Source: Wagnerdoeblera intermedia
GTDB lineage: Bacteria > Pseudomonadota > Alphaproteobacteria > Rhodobacterales > Rhodobacteraceae
Length of the DNA stretch: 64,000 bases
Strand: one strand, 5' to 3'
NCBI RefSeq assembly: GCF_042647465.1
Contig: NZ_JBHRVN010000007.1
Shown: piece by piece, positions 16,320-25,382 of the stretch
Position numbering within the stretch: position 1 is the stretch's first letter
Layout of the letters: each line of letters opens with the position of its first letter
Notes under the pieces: model-generated
Seen by the model: the letters and a program-made list of their open reading frames with translations, nothing else
The model's database searches: none
Told to the model about the DNA's origin: nothing
Made by a program: the position numbers and the translations under genes

Positions 16320-17990
16320 CCTACATTCCCCAAGTGGCGTGTCGTTTGAGGTGAAAATCGCCTGTATCCGAGCGCTAGACAAGGATTTTCTGCCGCAAGC
16401 GGCACCTGCGGTCGCGCAGACTGCTGGATCTGGACGGATCAGACCGCGAAGCCGCTGTTTCCTTGCCCAGGGGCGGCGTTTTTCAGCGCAGCGGACAGAT
16501 CTGTCCAGCCGCTTTCGTTCAGTTTGAGCGTGGATCGCGATCATGCGCATAGCGGTGGCGCTCGCAATCGGCGGATAGCGGCGAGGATGGCGCGTACCAT
16601 CGTGCCGGTGACAGCGACCTCGGCCAGCTGGAAGGTGATGGTGCGGGCGTGACGGACCACACGTGCCCCGATCTTGATCAGCTTCAGTTGCAGGCTGGTC
16701 AACGACCAGTCGGCTATGGCCTCGGGCAGCTCGATGCAGCGCAAGAAGGTGGCCAGGTTGTACGCCAGGGCGTGCAGTTGCAGCCGCACCTCATTGCCGC
16801 GGAACTTCCGGCACGACAGCCGCGTCCAGCGAAAGGCGTATTTGCCCTCTTTGATGTGCTGCTCGGCGGTGCCGCGCTGGTTGTAGAACCGCACCACCCA
16901 GTCCGGCTCCATCGGCAGGTTGGTGACGATGAAGCCGACACGCGGGAACAGTTCGCCCGGATGCCATTCGATCTTGGCGATCACCCGGCGTTCCTTGTCC
17001 CAGGACGCCGCCTGATACTCGAATTCCTCGAAGAACCGCTTGACCTTGGTCAGTGACGGCCGCCCGACAGGGCGCGTTAGCCGATGCGCGATCTTGTCCT
17101 TGAGGACCGCGTTTGCGGGCAGCCGGATGGCGTAGAAGAACCGCGCTTCTTCCAATCGCTCATAGATCGCCGGGATCGCGTAGGCAGCATCGGCCCGGAA
17201 GAACCTGCCACCAAGGTCGCGCTCCGCGTAGCGCGCAATGACGGGGTCGAGAACATCACGCCAGCCATCGGCGCTGTGGACGTTGCCATGGCGCAGGGCG
17301 CAGCGTTCCAGCATCCCGAACTGGTTGAACAGAAAGTTGGGGTGATAGCAGCTACAGTCGAAATGGCCATTCCAGGCGGACCCTTCCTGGTCGCCATGGG
17401 TCGGGCTGACCGAGCTGTCCATGTCCAGAACGATGTACTTCAGCCCGTTACGGTCATGGAACCGGTCGATCCATTGCCCGTTCAGGTCGGCCAGCGCGGC
17501 ACGGTTCCCGGCCAGAGCCAGCGTCTCGGTCTCGAACCGTCCCATCTGCGATGCCGAGGCCGCTTGTGCATCGACCGCTCTGCCGCCGACAACTTGGCGC
17601 ATGACCGGATCGCAGGCGAGACGGTTGGCGTCGTTGACATCCTCGTATCCGGCCAGCCGCCCAAAGACTGATTGCCGGAACAGGCCGTCGAGCCGATGGA
17701 CCGTGTTCTTGCCAGAGCGAGTATCGCGCAGCGCCGCTGACGCCAAATCGGACAACCCGAGCGCGTCATCAAGCTCGCGCATCACCAGAAGGCCGCCGTC
17801 GGAACTGAGCTGCGTGCCGCGAAATTCCAGCCGCACGCGAGGGTCGAAATCCACCCGAGCTGCCCGTTGCAAGCCCGCACCCTCTGGGTGATCCATGAAA
17901 CGCGCCCCTCGCAGCCTTCAACACCATGTTTTATATAGGAAATATAATGGTCAGGACAGCGAAATCAGCGCCTTACTTGGGAAATGTGGG
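16320..17990 (-). mobile_element. IS1380-family insertion sequence, copy 2 (inverted)
   Basis: The same 1671-base element as at 6077-7747, in reverse orientation. The ends are CCTACATTCCCCAAG at 16320-16334 and the complement of CCCACATTTCCCAAG at 17976-17990. The flanking bases (GTAC left, ACCC right) do not form a target duplication. The flanks also do not pair across the two copies in the way expected after a simple inversion of the DNA between them. Together with copy 1 it forms a composite-transposon-like frame around about 8.6 kb. Confidence 0.88.
16541..17896 (-). CDS. IS1380-family DDE transposase (copy 2)
   Basis: A 451-residue transposase, the intact partner of the gene at 6171-7526. 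It has the same catalytic motifs (LDMDSSVSP, FRADAAYA, GTAEQHIKEGKY) and two visible substitutions near the C-terminus (Gly for Asp in FRxNEV, Ile for Met in EAxADW). Because both copies are intact and nearly identical, either could supply transposase to mobilise the segment between them. Confidence 0.93.
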   Translation of the reverse strand: MDHPEGAGLQRAARVDFDPRVRLEFRGTQLSSDGGLLVMRELDDALGLSDLASAALRDTRSGKNTVHRLDGLFRQSVFGRLAGYEDVNDANRLACDPVMRQVVGGRAVDAQAASASQMGRFETETLALAGNRAALADLNGQWIDRFHDRNGLKYIVLDMDSSVSPTHGDQEGSAWNGHFDCSCYHPNFLFNQFGMLERCALRHGNVHSADGWRDVLDPVIARYAERDLGGRFFRADAAYAIPAIYERLEEARFFYAIRLPANAVLKDKIAHRLTRPVGRPSLTKVKRFFEEFEYQAASWDKERRVIAKIEWHPGELFPRVGFIVTNLPMEPDWVVRFYNQRGTAEQHIKEGKYAFRWTRLSCRKFRGNEVRLQLHALAYNLATFLRCIELPEAIADWSLTSLQLKLIKIGARVVRHARTITFQLAEVAVTGTMVRAILAAIRRLRAPPLCA

Positions 17991-18274
17991 ACCCACCCTT
18001 TCACCAAATCAAGCCTAGGTGAGGCGATGACCTATCTGACCCAATATCGGTATGGTTTACTGAAACTCCTGGCGGACGGCCGTGTAAAGACCGGCACAAC
18101 ACCAGAGTCCGGCAGAGGAGCAGTTGTCTTATCTTGCTGCTGTTCGTAGTGATGATGGGGGCCAAGATGGCACTGGCCAGATCATCAACACCAACTGGCA
18201 AAACCAGAGCGCATCGGTTATTAGTACGCCGTTCACCGCGATATTCAGACTTTTTGGCACGGCTATGATATTCA
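17991..18274. other. Intergenic region upstream of gltS
   Basis: These 284 bases between IS1380 copy 2 and gltS contain no gene I can support. The right part becomes AT-rich (ATATTCAG, TATGATATTCA just before gltS), matching the base composition of gltS rather than of the IS element. It probably contains the gltS promoter. No Shine-Dalgarno-like GGAG is visible directly before the gltS ATG. Confidence 0.3.
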
Positions 18275-19474
18275 ATGACAATAATTGACCCATTCATTTC
18301 ATTTAATATTGCCACTGTTCTTCTTCTTGTCGGAAAAATATTAACGCTGCGCGTGGAAGTTCTCCGAAGATACTCAATTCCTGAAGCGGTTGCTGGTGGT
18401 TTTCTTTGTGTCGCCGTCGTGGGGGGAATCTGGGTGTCGTCGGGCCATCGGGTAAGCTTTAATCTGGAGTTACGTGATTATTTGCTTTTGGTGTTTTTTT
18501 CGGGCATAGGGTTGAAATCCGATGTGCGCACGCTTTTAAAGGGCGGGCGGTCTATGTTCATCCTTATCCTGCTCGCCTCAGTGTTCATCACGGTGCAGAA
18601 CTCTGCGGGCATGGCTCTGGCACAATTGTTCGGTTTAGACCCAAAAGCAGGGTTGATCGTTGGCTCTATTTCACTGACCGGCGGAGTAGGGACGACCTTG
18701 GCATGGGCACCTATTTTTGCTGAAAGTCATGGGATCACCAACGCGCTGGAACTCGGTATCGCCACAAATACTGTCGGCATGATATCCGCTTGTATGATCG
18801 GGGGTCCCATTTCTGCCTATCTGATCAAACGGCGCAACATTCGAGGCTCGGGGATCGCCGATCTTGATCTCGGCGCAAGCAACGACGGGCGGCACCGTCG
18901 GATTAATTATTTCTGTGTGCTCTGGGCGCTGTTGGCTTTGAACGTCACGATAATGTTCGGGACGGCTTTGCATGGACTGATCGCACAAACCGGGCTGACT
19001 CTGCCTGCATTTGTAAGTTCTCTGATCGCGGGAATTGTTCTGCGCAATCTCTTGCCAGTGGCGCCCAGCAAGCTTGTTCGGCGTGTCTGGCCCGGCACAG
19101 ATGATGCCCTTGGCTTGATCTCGGATCTTGCGCTTGGTCTTTTCATGATCATGGCCCTCATGTCCCTACAGCTTTGGGAACTTGCAAGTTACTTCGATTT
19201 CATAATCGTGGTTCTTGCGGTCCAGATTTTTCTTACTATCGCATTTACAGTTATGGTGATTTTCCCTGCTATGGGACGTGATTACGAGGCGGCTGTGATT
19301 TCGGCTGGCTTTAGCGGGATTAGCCTTGGGTCTACGGCGACTGCCATTGCAAACATGACTGCTGTGGCTCAGCAACATGGGGCCGCACATAAAGCGTTTG
19401 TCATTGTCCCGCTTGTTTGTGGTTTCTTTATCGACATCGTCAATGCTTTGATTATCTCCGCATTCTTACATTGA
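18275..19474 (+). CDS. gltS: Sodium/glutamate symporter GltS
   Basis: A 399-residue inner-membrane carrier, close to the usual length of GltS (about 400), that imports glutamate with Na+. It has about ten hydrophobic helices in two inverted halves. The family's Gly-rich re-entrant loops appear as SISLTGGVGTTLAWAPIF (about residues 130-147) in the first half and AGFSGISLGSTATAIANMTA (about 348-367) in the second. Codon use and base composition are clearly more AT-rich than the neighbouring chromosomal genes, which suggests horizontal acquisition with the surrounding IS elements. Sequence similarity does not prove that glutamate is the substrate. Confidence 0.88.
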   Translation: MTIIDPFISFNIATVLLLVGKILTLRVEVLRRYSIPEAVAGGFLCVAVVGGIWVSSGHRVSFNLELRDYLLLVFFSGIGLKSDVRTLLKGGRSMFILILLASVFITVQNSAGMALAQLFGLDPKAGLIVGSISLTGGVGTTLAWAPIFAESHGITNALELGIATNTVGMISACMIGGPISAYLIKRRNIRGSGIADLDLGASNDGRHRRINYFCVLWALLALNVTIMFGTALHGLIAQTGLTLPAFVSSLIAGIVLRNLLPVAPSKLVRRVWPGTDDALGLISDLALGLFMIMALMSLQLWELASYFDFIIVVLAVQIFLTIAFTVMVIFPAMGRDYEAAVISAGFSGISLGSTATAIANMTAVAQQHGAAHKAFVIVPLVCGFFIDIVNALIISAFLH

Positions 19475-19617
19475 TATTGCCACGACGTCTAAGGCGATTT
19501 CATTCGGAGCTCATTGATAATATAGTTGTCTTTCATGCCTCATCAGCGGCCTCTGAACCATCCCAAAGTATCGGTGAACAGCTATATGTTCGACGGCCAG
19601 ATCGCTTATGAATTCGG
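19475..19617. other. Gene stub interrupted by an IS4-family element
   Basis: After gltS there is a short open frame from an ATG at 19535 (MPHQRPLNHPKVSVNSYMFD and onward) that runs straight into the left end of the IS4-family element. It may be the 5' stub of a gene broken by that insertion. I do not recognise the family, and the remainder is not evident on the other side. Confidence 0.25.
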
Positions 19618-20800
19618 CACACTACACGACACGGAGGTTTTCGGGGTGGCGGTGATCGGCGAAAGCGAGTCTTCTGATGGACTCGACCTCGCCAAAGGAA
19701 CGGTCCATTGAATTCCCGTGCTCTCGCCGATCTGAAAGAAACGCTAACCGCGCATGTGCCGCTGGGCAAGTCGCGACTTGAAACCTTGTGCCTGCTCTTG
19801 CTGGGCATGATCAGTGCCCGCACGGTGAACCTGACGCATATCGCGACGGAACGTCCGGGTCGCGCAAAGGTTGCATCGACCTATCGGCGACTGCAGCGCT
19901 TTTTCCAGCATGTTGTCCTGCCGGAAGACTGGGCTGTCGGTTTGGTTGTCGCCCTGATCGGTCGACCGCAGAAATGGTATCTCTGCCTCGACAGAACCAA
20001 CTGTAAGATCGGCAAGGCCGATGTCAACATCCTCGTCCTTGCCGTTGTCACGGAGAAGTTTCGGGTTCCCCTGATGTGGAGCCTTCTCGCGCATTGCGGC
20101 AACAGCACCACGGCGCAGCGGATTGATCTGATGCGGCGCTACCTTGCGCGCTTTGAGGCCTCGACCGTGCGCATGCTGCTGGCCGATCGCGAATTCATCG
20201 GGCAGGAATGGTTCGCATTCCTCAAGGACCACGGCATCCCGTTTGCGATCCGCCTGAAGGAGGAACAGATTATCCGGGTGGATGGGCGCGAGTTGTCGCT
20301 GCGCTCCTGGTTGTCGCGCTGCAAGGGCGAACGCGGCTTTACCGCCGTTTTGCCTGCCAAGGCTGGGCACCCCGACATCGAGCTCCACTTTGGCGCCCGG
20401 CGGATCAAGGGAGGCGAGCTGCTCGTCGTGGCGTCTTCTCTGCCTGCCAGTGGAGGTCGCATTCTGCGCTATTACCGCAAGAGGTGGTTCATCGAATGCC
20501 TGTTCGCGGACAGCAAGACGAAGGGCCTGAATATTGAGGATACCCGCCTCACGCTCGCGCATAAGTTGAGCCTCCTGGTTGCGATCACCGCAATCGCCAT
20601 CGCGTTGGTGTGCCGTGCCGCGGTCAAACGCCTTGGCCAGAAATACCCAGCCCGGAAGAAGCATGGCTATTGCGAGAGATCCTGGTTCAGAACAGGTTTT
20701 GATGAACTCCGCCGCCGATTGCGATCAGGCCAGGACGAGCCCATCGTCGACCGGAAAATCGTCATTCCGAAGAGCCTGAGGTTGCGAGTCGTGTAGTGTG
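19618..20800 (+). mobile_element. IS4-family insertion sequence
   Basis: An element of about 1183 bases with terminal inverted repeats beginning CACACTACACGAC (left 19618-19630; complement at 20788-20800). One intact transposase gene fills it, and its stop codon lies inside the right terminal repeat. The nine bases outside each end share six positions (both end in TTCGG), which is not a convincing target duplication. The right end directly abuts an IS5-family element. Confidence 0.78.
19708..20796 (+). CDS. IS4-family DDE transposase
   Basis: A 362-residue transposase with the IS4 signature. The first Asp is in YLCLDRTNCKIG (about residue 95), the second in MLLADREFIGQEW (about 158). The YREK-type block is YYRKRWFIECLFADSKTKG, with the catalytic Glu about 260 and the Lys after it. 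It starts at a TTG (19708) preceded by AAAGGAA, which gives MNSRALADLKETLTAHVPLG. The frame is intact. Confidence 0.92.
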   Translation: MNSRALADLKETLTAHVPLGKSRLETLCLLLLGMISARTVNLTHIATERPGRAKVASTYRRLQRFFQHVVLPEDWAVGLVVALIGRPQKWYLCLDRTNCKIGKADVNILVLAVVTEKFRVPLMWSLLAHCGNSTTAQRIDLMRRYLARFEASTVRMLLADREFIGQEWFAFLKDHGIPFAIRLKEEQIIRVDGRELSLRSWLSRCKGERGFTAVLPAKAGHPDIELHFGARRIKGGELLVVASSLPASGGRILRYYRKRWFIECLFADSKTKGLNIEDTRLTLAHKLSLLVAITAIAIALVCRAAVKRLGQKYPARKKHGYCERSWFRTGFDELRRRLRSGQDEPIVDRKIVIPKSLRLRVV

Positions 20801-20804
20801 CTAG

Positions 20805-22287
20805 TTCGGCCTGAATAATCCTCAAATACCTGATTTCATGCAGAATTATGGTGATTTTTCGCGCGTTTTATTGCAGGATTTCGAATAATCTCATTTGAAA
20901 CCCTGCAATTTCGGCTCTCGCCATGAAGCACCGTCCTCGCATTGAAGAACAGGATGACCTCTTGCGGCCGCGCCTGGTCGATCTGATCGATCCGCGCCAT
21001 GAGCTGGTGAAACTGGCCGGTATGATCGACTGGGAGGTTTTCGAGCGGGAATGGTCCGGCTTCTTTCCATCCCACCGCGGCCGCCCCGCGACACCGCCGC
21101 GCGTGGTGGCGGGATTGCTCTATCTGCAGCACGCCTTTCGACTGTCGGATGAGGCGGTGGTGGCCCGGTGGGTCGAGAACCCCTATTACCAGCATTTCAC
21201 CGGCGAGGTGTTCTTCCAGCACCGCCCGCCGATTGATCCCTCGTCTTTGACCCGCTGGCGGAAGCGGATCGGAGAAGAAGGCGTGGAATGGCTTCTGACG
21301 CAAACGATCCGTGCGGGGCAGACCTCCGGCGCGATCGACCAGAACAGCCTTAAGCGGGTAGCGGTCGATACCACGGTGATGGAGAAGGCGATCGCCCATC
21401 CCACGGAATCCCGGCTGCTCGATCGCGCCCGCAGCCAACTGGTCGCCCTGGCGCAGGAGGCCGGGATCGATCTGCGCCAGTCCTATGCACGTCTCTCACC
21501 ACGTCTTGCCTTACAGGTGGGCCGCTATGCCCATGCCAAACAGTTCAAACGCATGCGTAAAGCGTTGAAGAGGCTCAAAGGTTATACTGGCCGGGTGATG
21601 CGGGACCTGCGCCGTCACCTGCAGGATATCCCCGAGGGAGATCTGAGCAGGCGTCTCACCGCCAAACTGGCGCTGGTCTCGCAGCTGCTGCATCAGCCTG
21701 CAAAGGGCGGTGACAGGATCTATGCCCTGCATGCACCCGAAGTGGACTGCATCGCCAAAGGCAAGGCGCGGGTGCGCTATGAGTTCGGCTGCAAGGTCAG
21801 CATCGCCACCAGCCTGGATGAGGGCTTCATCCTTGGCATGCGCAGCTTCGCTGGCAATTCCTATGACGGCCACACACTCCGCGAGGCGCTGGAGCAGGTC
21901 GAAATCCTCACCGATCATCGCCCGGAACTGGCAGTCGTCGATCGCGGCTACCGTGGTCACGGCGAGACCAAAACCCGTGTCCTGATCAGCGGCACGCGGC
22001 GCGGCCTGACACCAAAGCTCATCGCCGATCTTCGCCGCCGCAGCGCCATCGAGCCTGAAATTGGCCATATGAAAACCGATGGCCGCCTCGGCCGATGCCC
22101 CCTGAAAGGCGCCACCGGAGACGCCATTTTTGCGGTCCTCTGCGCCTGCGGCCACAACATCCGGAAGATCCTCGCCCACCCCAGGCTTTGGCTTGCCTGT
22201 ATCATGGCGGCTATCTGGGTAGCTGCAGGAATGGAAAACCCGCGCTCTCAAAGGGCTATTGCTTCCTGAACGCTTTGTTCAGAACCA
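20805..22287 (+). mobile_element. IS5-family insertion sequence (ends approximate)
   Basis: An element of about 1.48 kb around an intact transposase gene. Candidate ends are an imperfect 17-base inverted repeat matching at 11 positions: TTCGGCCTGAATAATCC on the left from about 20805, and TTGGTTCTGAACAAAGC read inward from about 22287. A small hairpin (CTGAAC/GTTCAG, 22266-22282) follows the gene. The element sits directly against the IS4-family element, so one probably targeted the edge of the other. The boundaries are low confidence; the element type is not. Confidence 0.6.
20923..22269 (+). CDS. IS5-family DDE transposase
   Basis: A 448-residue transposase. The N-terminal DUF772-like region (SHRGRPATPPRVVAGLLYLQ, PIDPSSLTRWRKRIG) is followed by the DDE core: RVAVDTTVMEKAIAHPT (first Asp, about residue 149), AVVDRGYRGHGE (second Asp, about 343) and IEPEIGHMKTDGRLGR (catalytic Glu, about 380). 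An insertion between the first two acids (QFKRMRKALKRLKGYTGRVM) is characteristic of the longer IS5-type proteins. The frame is intact. Confidence 0.9.
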   Translation: MKHRPRIEEQDDLLRPRLVDLIDPRHELVKLAGMIDWEVFEREWSGFFPSHRGRPATPPRVVAGLLYLQHAFRLSDEAVVARWVENPYYQHFTGEVFFQHRPPIDPSSLTRWRKRIGEEGVEWLLTQTIRAGQTSGAIDQNSLKRVAVDTTVMEKAIAHPTESRLLDRARSQLVALAQEAGIDLRQSYARLSPRLALQVGRYAHAKQFKRMRKALKRLKGYTGRVMRDLRRHLQDIPEGDLSRRLTAKLALVSQLLHQPAKGGDRIYALHAPEVDCIAKGKARVRYEFGCKVSIATSLDEGFILGMRSFAGNSYDGHTLREALEQVEILTDHRPELAVVDRGYRGHGETKTRVLISGTRRGLTPKLIADLRRRSAIEPEIGHMKTDGRLGRCPLKGATGDAIFAVLCACGHNIRKILAHPRLWLACIMAAIWVAAGMENPRSQRAIAS

Positions 22288-22416
22288 ACCAGCTACCGTG
22301 TTGTTCTGGTTATGAGATGCTGTAACGGGACCTGCGTCGATACTCCCCGTTGGCGCTGTACGATCGAGGATAAACCGACGTCATTCCCGTATCGGATCCG
22401 AGTGGAGGGCTAAGGA

Positions 22417-23469
22417 ATGAGGTTATTTATCGGACTGGACGTATCTCTGGCGAAGACTGCCATCTGTGTCATTAGCGAGCATGGCCAGATTGTGCGCGAG
22501 GCTGAAGCGCGTAGCGAACCCGAGATGCTCGTAAGTTGGCTTCGGCAGTTAGATGGCGCGATTGCCGCCATCGGCTTAGAGGCCGGGCCGTTGTCACAAT
22601 GGCTTTACCGTGGCCTGACCAGTGCGGGTCTGGATGTGGTGCTCATGGAAACCCGACAGGTAAAGGGGGCCTTGAGGGCCATGCCGATCAAGACCGACCG
22701 CCGTGATGCTGAAGGCATTGCGCGTCTGCTTCATCTGGGGTGGTTCCGACCGGTGCATTGCAAGTCCATCTCGGCACAAGAAGTGCGCGCCGTGCTCGGC
22801 GCCCGCAAAGCCATTCAGCAGGGCATGATGGCTTTGGAATTGTCTCTACGAGGATTGCTGCGAAACTTCGGCCTGAAGGTCGGCGCCATATCCCGTGGCA
22901 GGTTCGACCTTCGCATCCGAGAACTGACCAACGGCAACGCCATGCTCGAAGCTGCAACAGAACCAATGCTCCGGGCGCGCGCAAGCTTGCGACAGGAACT
23001 GGCAGGAATAGAACGTTGCGTGCGCCAGCTGGCACAAGAAGATCCAGTGTGCCGCAGGCTGATGTCCATGCCCGGTATCGGGTCAGTTGTTGCTCTGACT
23101 TTCCGTTCTGCTATCGATGATCCCGCTAGGTTCACCTCTTCGAAAAAGGTCGGGCCGTGGGTTGGCCTCACGCCGTCGCGAAACCAGTCTGGGGAACGTG
23201 ATGTCTCTGGCGGGATCACGAAGGCGGGGGATGTCACGCTGCGCCGCGCCTTGTGTCAGGCCGCAACCGTCATGATGCATCGCGGGAGATCAACATGGCT
23301 TAGGACATGGGCGGCCCAGATCGCCAGACGAAGAGGGGCTAAGCGCGCCATGGTCGCCCTCGCCCGACGGATTGGCGTCATCCTCCATCGCATGTGGATA
23401 GATGATACCGACTTCAGGTTTGAGAGTTTTGTGACCTCCGGCCTGAAGTCATATCCTATGCCTGCTTGA
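22417..23469 (+). CDS. IS110-family RNA-guided transposase (recombinase), full length
   Basis: A 350-residue DEDD recombinase. The RuvC-like domain carries IGLDVSLAKTAICV (Asp), GLEAGPLSQWL (Glu) and IKTDRRDAEGIARLL (Asp, Asp). A helical linker follows, and then the Tnp domain: MPGIGSVVALTFRSAIDDPA, WVGLTPSRNQSGERDVSGG and ITKAGDVTLRRALCQA, which includes the catalytic serine region. Members of this family are guided by a bridge RNA encoded in a non-coding end of the element. About 130 non-coding bases lie upstream (22288-22416) and a longer stretch downstream. I cannot define the element ends from inverted repeats. The gene is unrelated in detail to the truncated IS110 gene at 7944. Confidence 0.92.
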   Translation: MRLFIGLDVSLAKTAICVISEHGQIVREAEARSEPEMLVSWLRQLDGAIAAIGLEAGPLSQWLYRGLTSAGLDVVLMETRQVKGALRAMPIKTDRRDAEGIARLLHLGWFRPVHCKSISAQEVRAVLGARKAIQQGMMALELSLRGLLRNFGLKVGAISRGRFDLRIRELTNGNAMLEAATEPMLRARASLRQELAGIERCVRQLAQEDPVCRRLMSMPGIGSVVALTFRSAIDDPARFTSSKKVGPWVGLTPSRNQSGERDVSGGITKAGDVTLRRALCQAATVMMHRGRSTWLRTWAAQIARRRGAKRAMVALARRIGVILHRMWIDDTDFRFESFVTSGLKSYPMPA

Positions 23470-24022
23470 TCGCAGGCCTTCGAGGTCCCTGAGGGACGCG
23501 GTTCCGATAATGCCGTGGTCAGGACTGTTGCCGACCCCAATTGAGCACGCCTATGAGATGGGCATATCGGAATTGCATTGAACCAGCATCATGTTGGCGG
23601 CCGCAGCGCCGACCACGGACCGAAGCATGCACCCCAGGGTTCTCAAATGAAGGCGGCAACGAAGCAGCTCGGTGACTGAAGACAAACTGCTATGAGCCCG
23701 CAAACAGCGGACAATCCCGCTTGCCAAAAACTGCTTGACGAAGACGGTCCCGTTACCGAAGTCCTGACCCTAGTGAAAGCAGGGTCAAAAGTGCGGTGAT
23801 CCGCAGGGCGGATCGCATAACTTTCGCTGAGGGTCGCCTCAAAACCTGGTCTCCGGCGCGGCCATGGCCCGACATACTTCGCGCGAGTCTCTATCATCTG
23901 AATGGGTGCTCAGCCAGACGAAAGGCGGCCTGCCGGGGCAGGCGCGTGGTTTCGCCGCAACGCAGTCCGCGCAGGCCGGGGAGGTCTTCTTTAACAGCGG
24001 GGCTTTCACCGGATCCGGCGGA
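23470..24022. other. Non-coding junction region after the IS110 gene
   Basis: About 550 bases with no gene I can support. It should include the right end of the IS110 element and the junction back to chromosomal DNA. Short open frames on both strands (for example 23643-23897 minus) lack family features and start signals. If this element belongs to the IS1111-like branch, its bridge RNA would lie here rather than upstream. The minus-strand flippase gene ends at 24023 and may have lost its natural 3' end here. Confidence 0.3.
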
Positions 24023-25192
24023 TCAGATCTGCAACTCCCTCCGGGTGGCCTGAACGTCTGAGAAGATCCGCCCCGAGCGACGCAGCTGCTCTCCCGCGGA
24101 AAGGCCGATCTCTGTGCCGCCCAGTCTGAGAATGACGACGATCATGACCAAAGCGGCCAGGCTTCGCGCAGCTGCCGCCCCCGTCAACCCCAGAAAGAGT
24201 GCGGCCAGAAGCGTGGCTGGAAGGCGCAGCGCGAGGGAGAGGTTTTCGCGAAAGACCAGGGATTTTGGCTTTCCAAGCGCCATCAGAAGCGCCTGGGCGG
24301 GCAGCGTGACGGCCTGAAGCGCGATGACCGGGGCCAGCCACCAGATCAGCGGCACCATGGCCGACCAGCCCGCGCCCAGCACCAGCGGCACCAGATCGGC
24401 TGCAAAGACGGCGAAGAGAAGGCCGGTCGGCGTGATCAGGCAAAGCAGAATCTGCTGGGCACGAAGATAACTTTCCCGCAGACGGGCGGGGGCATCGCGC
24501 AGGGGGAGTGCGGCAAAGCCTGCAAAAAGCGGCTGTGCCGCCGGTGCCGCCAGGCTGTGGGTGGCCAGAGAGGCCAGATCGCCCGCCATGGTGTAAAGAC
24601 CAAGCTGTGGCCGGCCGAGGATCGCGCCGATGAAGAAGCGGTCGCTTTGCTGGTTCAGGGTGAAGATCATCCGCGACAGGCTCACCCAGCCCGCGAAGTG
24701 AAAAAGCCCCGCCGCGCCGCGCAGCGACAGCCGGAGGCGCCAGGGGGCGAGCAGATGGGTGCTCAGCGCGGTGACAAGCGGCCCGGCCACCAGACCCGCG
24801 ACCAAGGCCCCGACGCCGCCCTCTGCGAATGCGACGCTGAGCATGATCCCGCAGGCTGCAAGCTTGCCACAAAGCTGGCTGCAGGCGAGGGCCCGGTAGT
24901 CCAGCGCGCGCAGGGCGTGCACCATGGCCGGGCTGGCGCAGCCCTGGGCCAGCGGTATCAGCGCGAAGGTGGTGAGAACCGCCGCCAGGTGCGGCTCTCC
25001 GAACAGCCGGGCCAGGGGGGCGGCGAGAGCGGTCAGAAGCGTGGCGACCAGGAGGCCGCGCAGAAGCGACAGGGTGAAGGCGGCGCTTTGGGCGATCCCA
25101 CCCGGCTTCATACTGCGCCGCACCGGGCCTGCGGGCGCGGGCGGGCTGCGGCGGGGCCGTTCGGCACCCCTTTCAGCAGGGGCATGGGCCAT
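24023..25192 (-). pseudogene. Polysaccharide flippase (Wzx/MOP-type), N-terminally truncated
   Basis: A 389-residue polytopic membrane protein similar to lipopolysaccharide/exopolysaccharide flippases (polysaccharide_synt family, usually about 450-500 residues). Recognisable segments are AAFTLSLLRGLLVATLLTALAAPLARLFG, the TLNQQSDRFFIGAILGRPQLGLYTMAGDLA block and the following LRESYLRAQQILLCLITPTG. The first 30 residues (Ala/Pro/Arg-rich) look like out-of-frame sequence, and the two N-terminal helices are missing. No continuation is found in the 190 bases up to the nitroreductase gene. Reading one base fewer in a GGG at about 25098 would give YEAGWIAQSAAFTLSLLRG, a family-like junction, but even that frame does not recover the head. 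It is probably a remnant. No other glycan genes adjoin it. Confidence 0.6.
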
Positions 25193-25382
25193 GACAGGAT
25201 CGGCATCGCGGGCACCTTCAGAGGCAGGTCACGCCTGCAGGTGATCCGGTGCTGACATGGCAAAAACGGTCAGACAATCTGCGGAATTGTGACAGTCCGG
25301 GTGCTGATCTGAAGGGGGGGGCCGTAAGGCCCTGGTCCGCCCCCGGCCGCAGGGGCGGCGCGGGGGCGGGGGAGAGGGCGGA

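Noticed and set aside
19609..20809. Nine-base target duplication around the IS4-family element
   Set aside because: Only six of nine bases match, and the right flank probably belongs to the neighbouring IS5-family element, so the match is not informative.
19535..20890. A gene split by IS4 that resumes at TTCGGCCTG on the right
   Set aside because: The frame can be joined on paper, but the right-hand part overlaps the likely left end of the IS5-family element, and the joined peptide matches nothing I recognise.
23643..23897. Minus-strand 84-residue frame after the IS110 gene
   Set aside because: No start signal, no recognisable domain, and composition like other IS-junction shadows.
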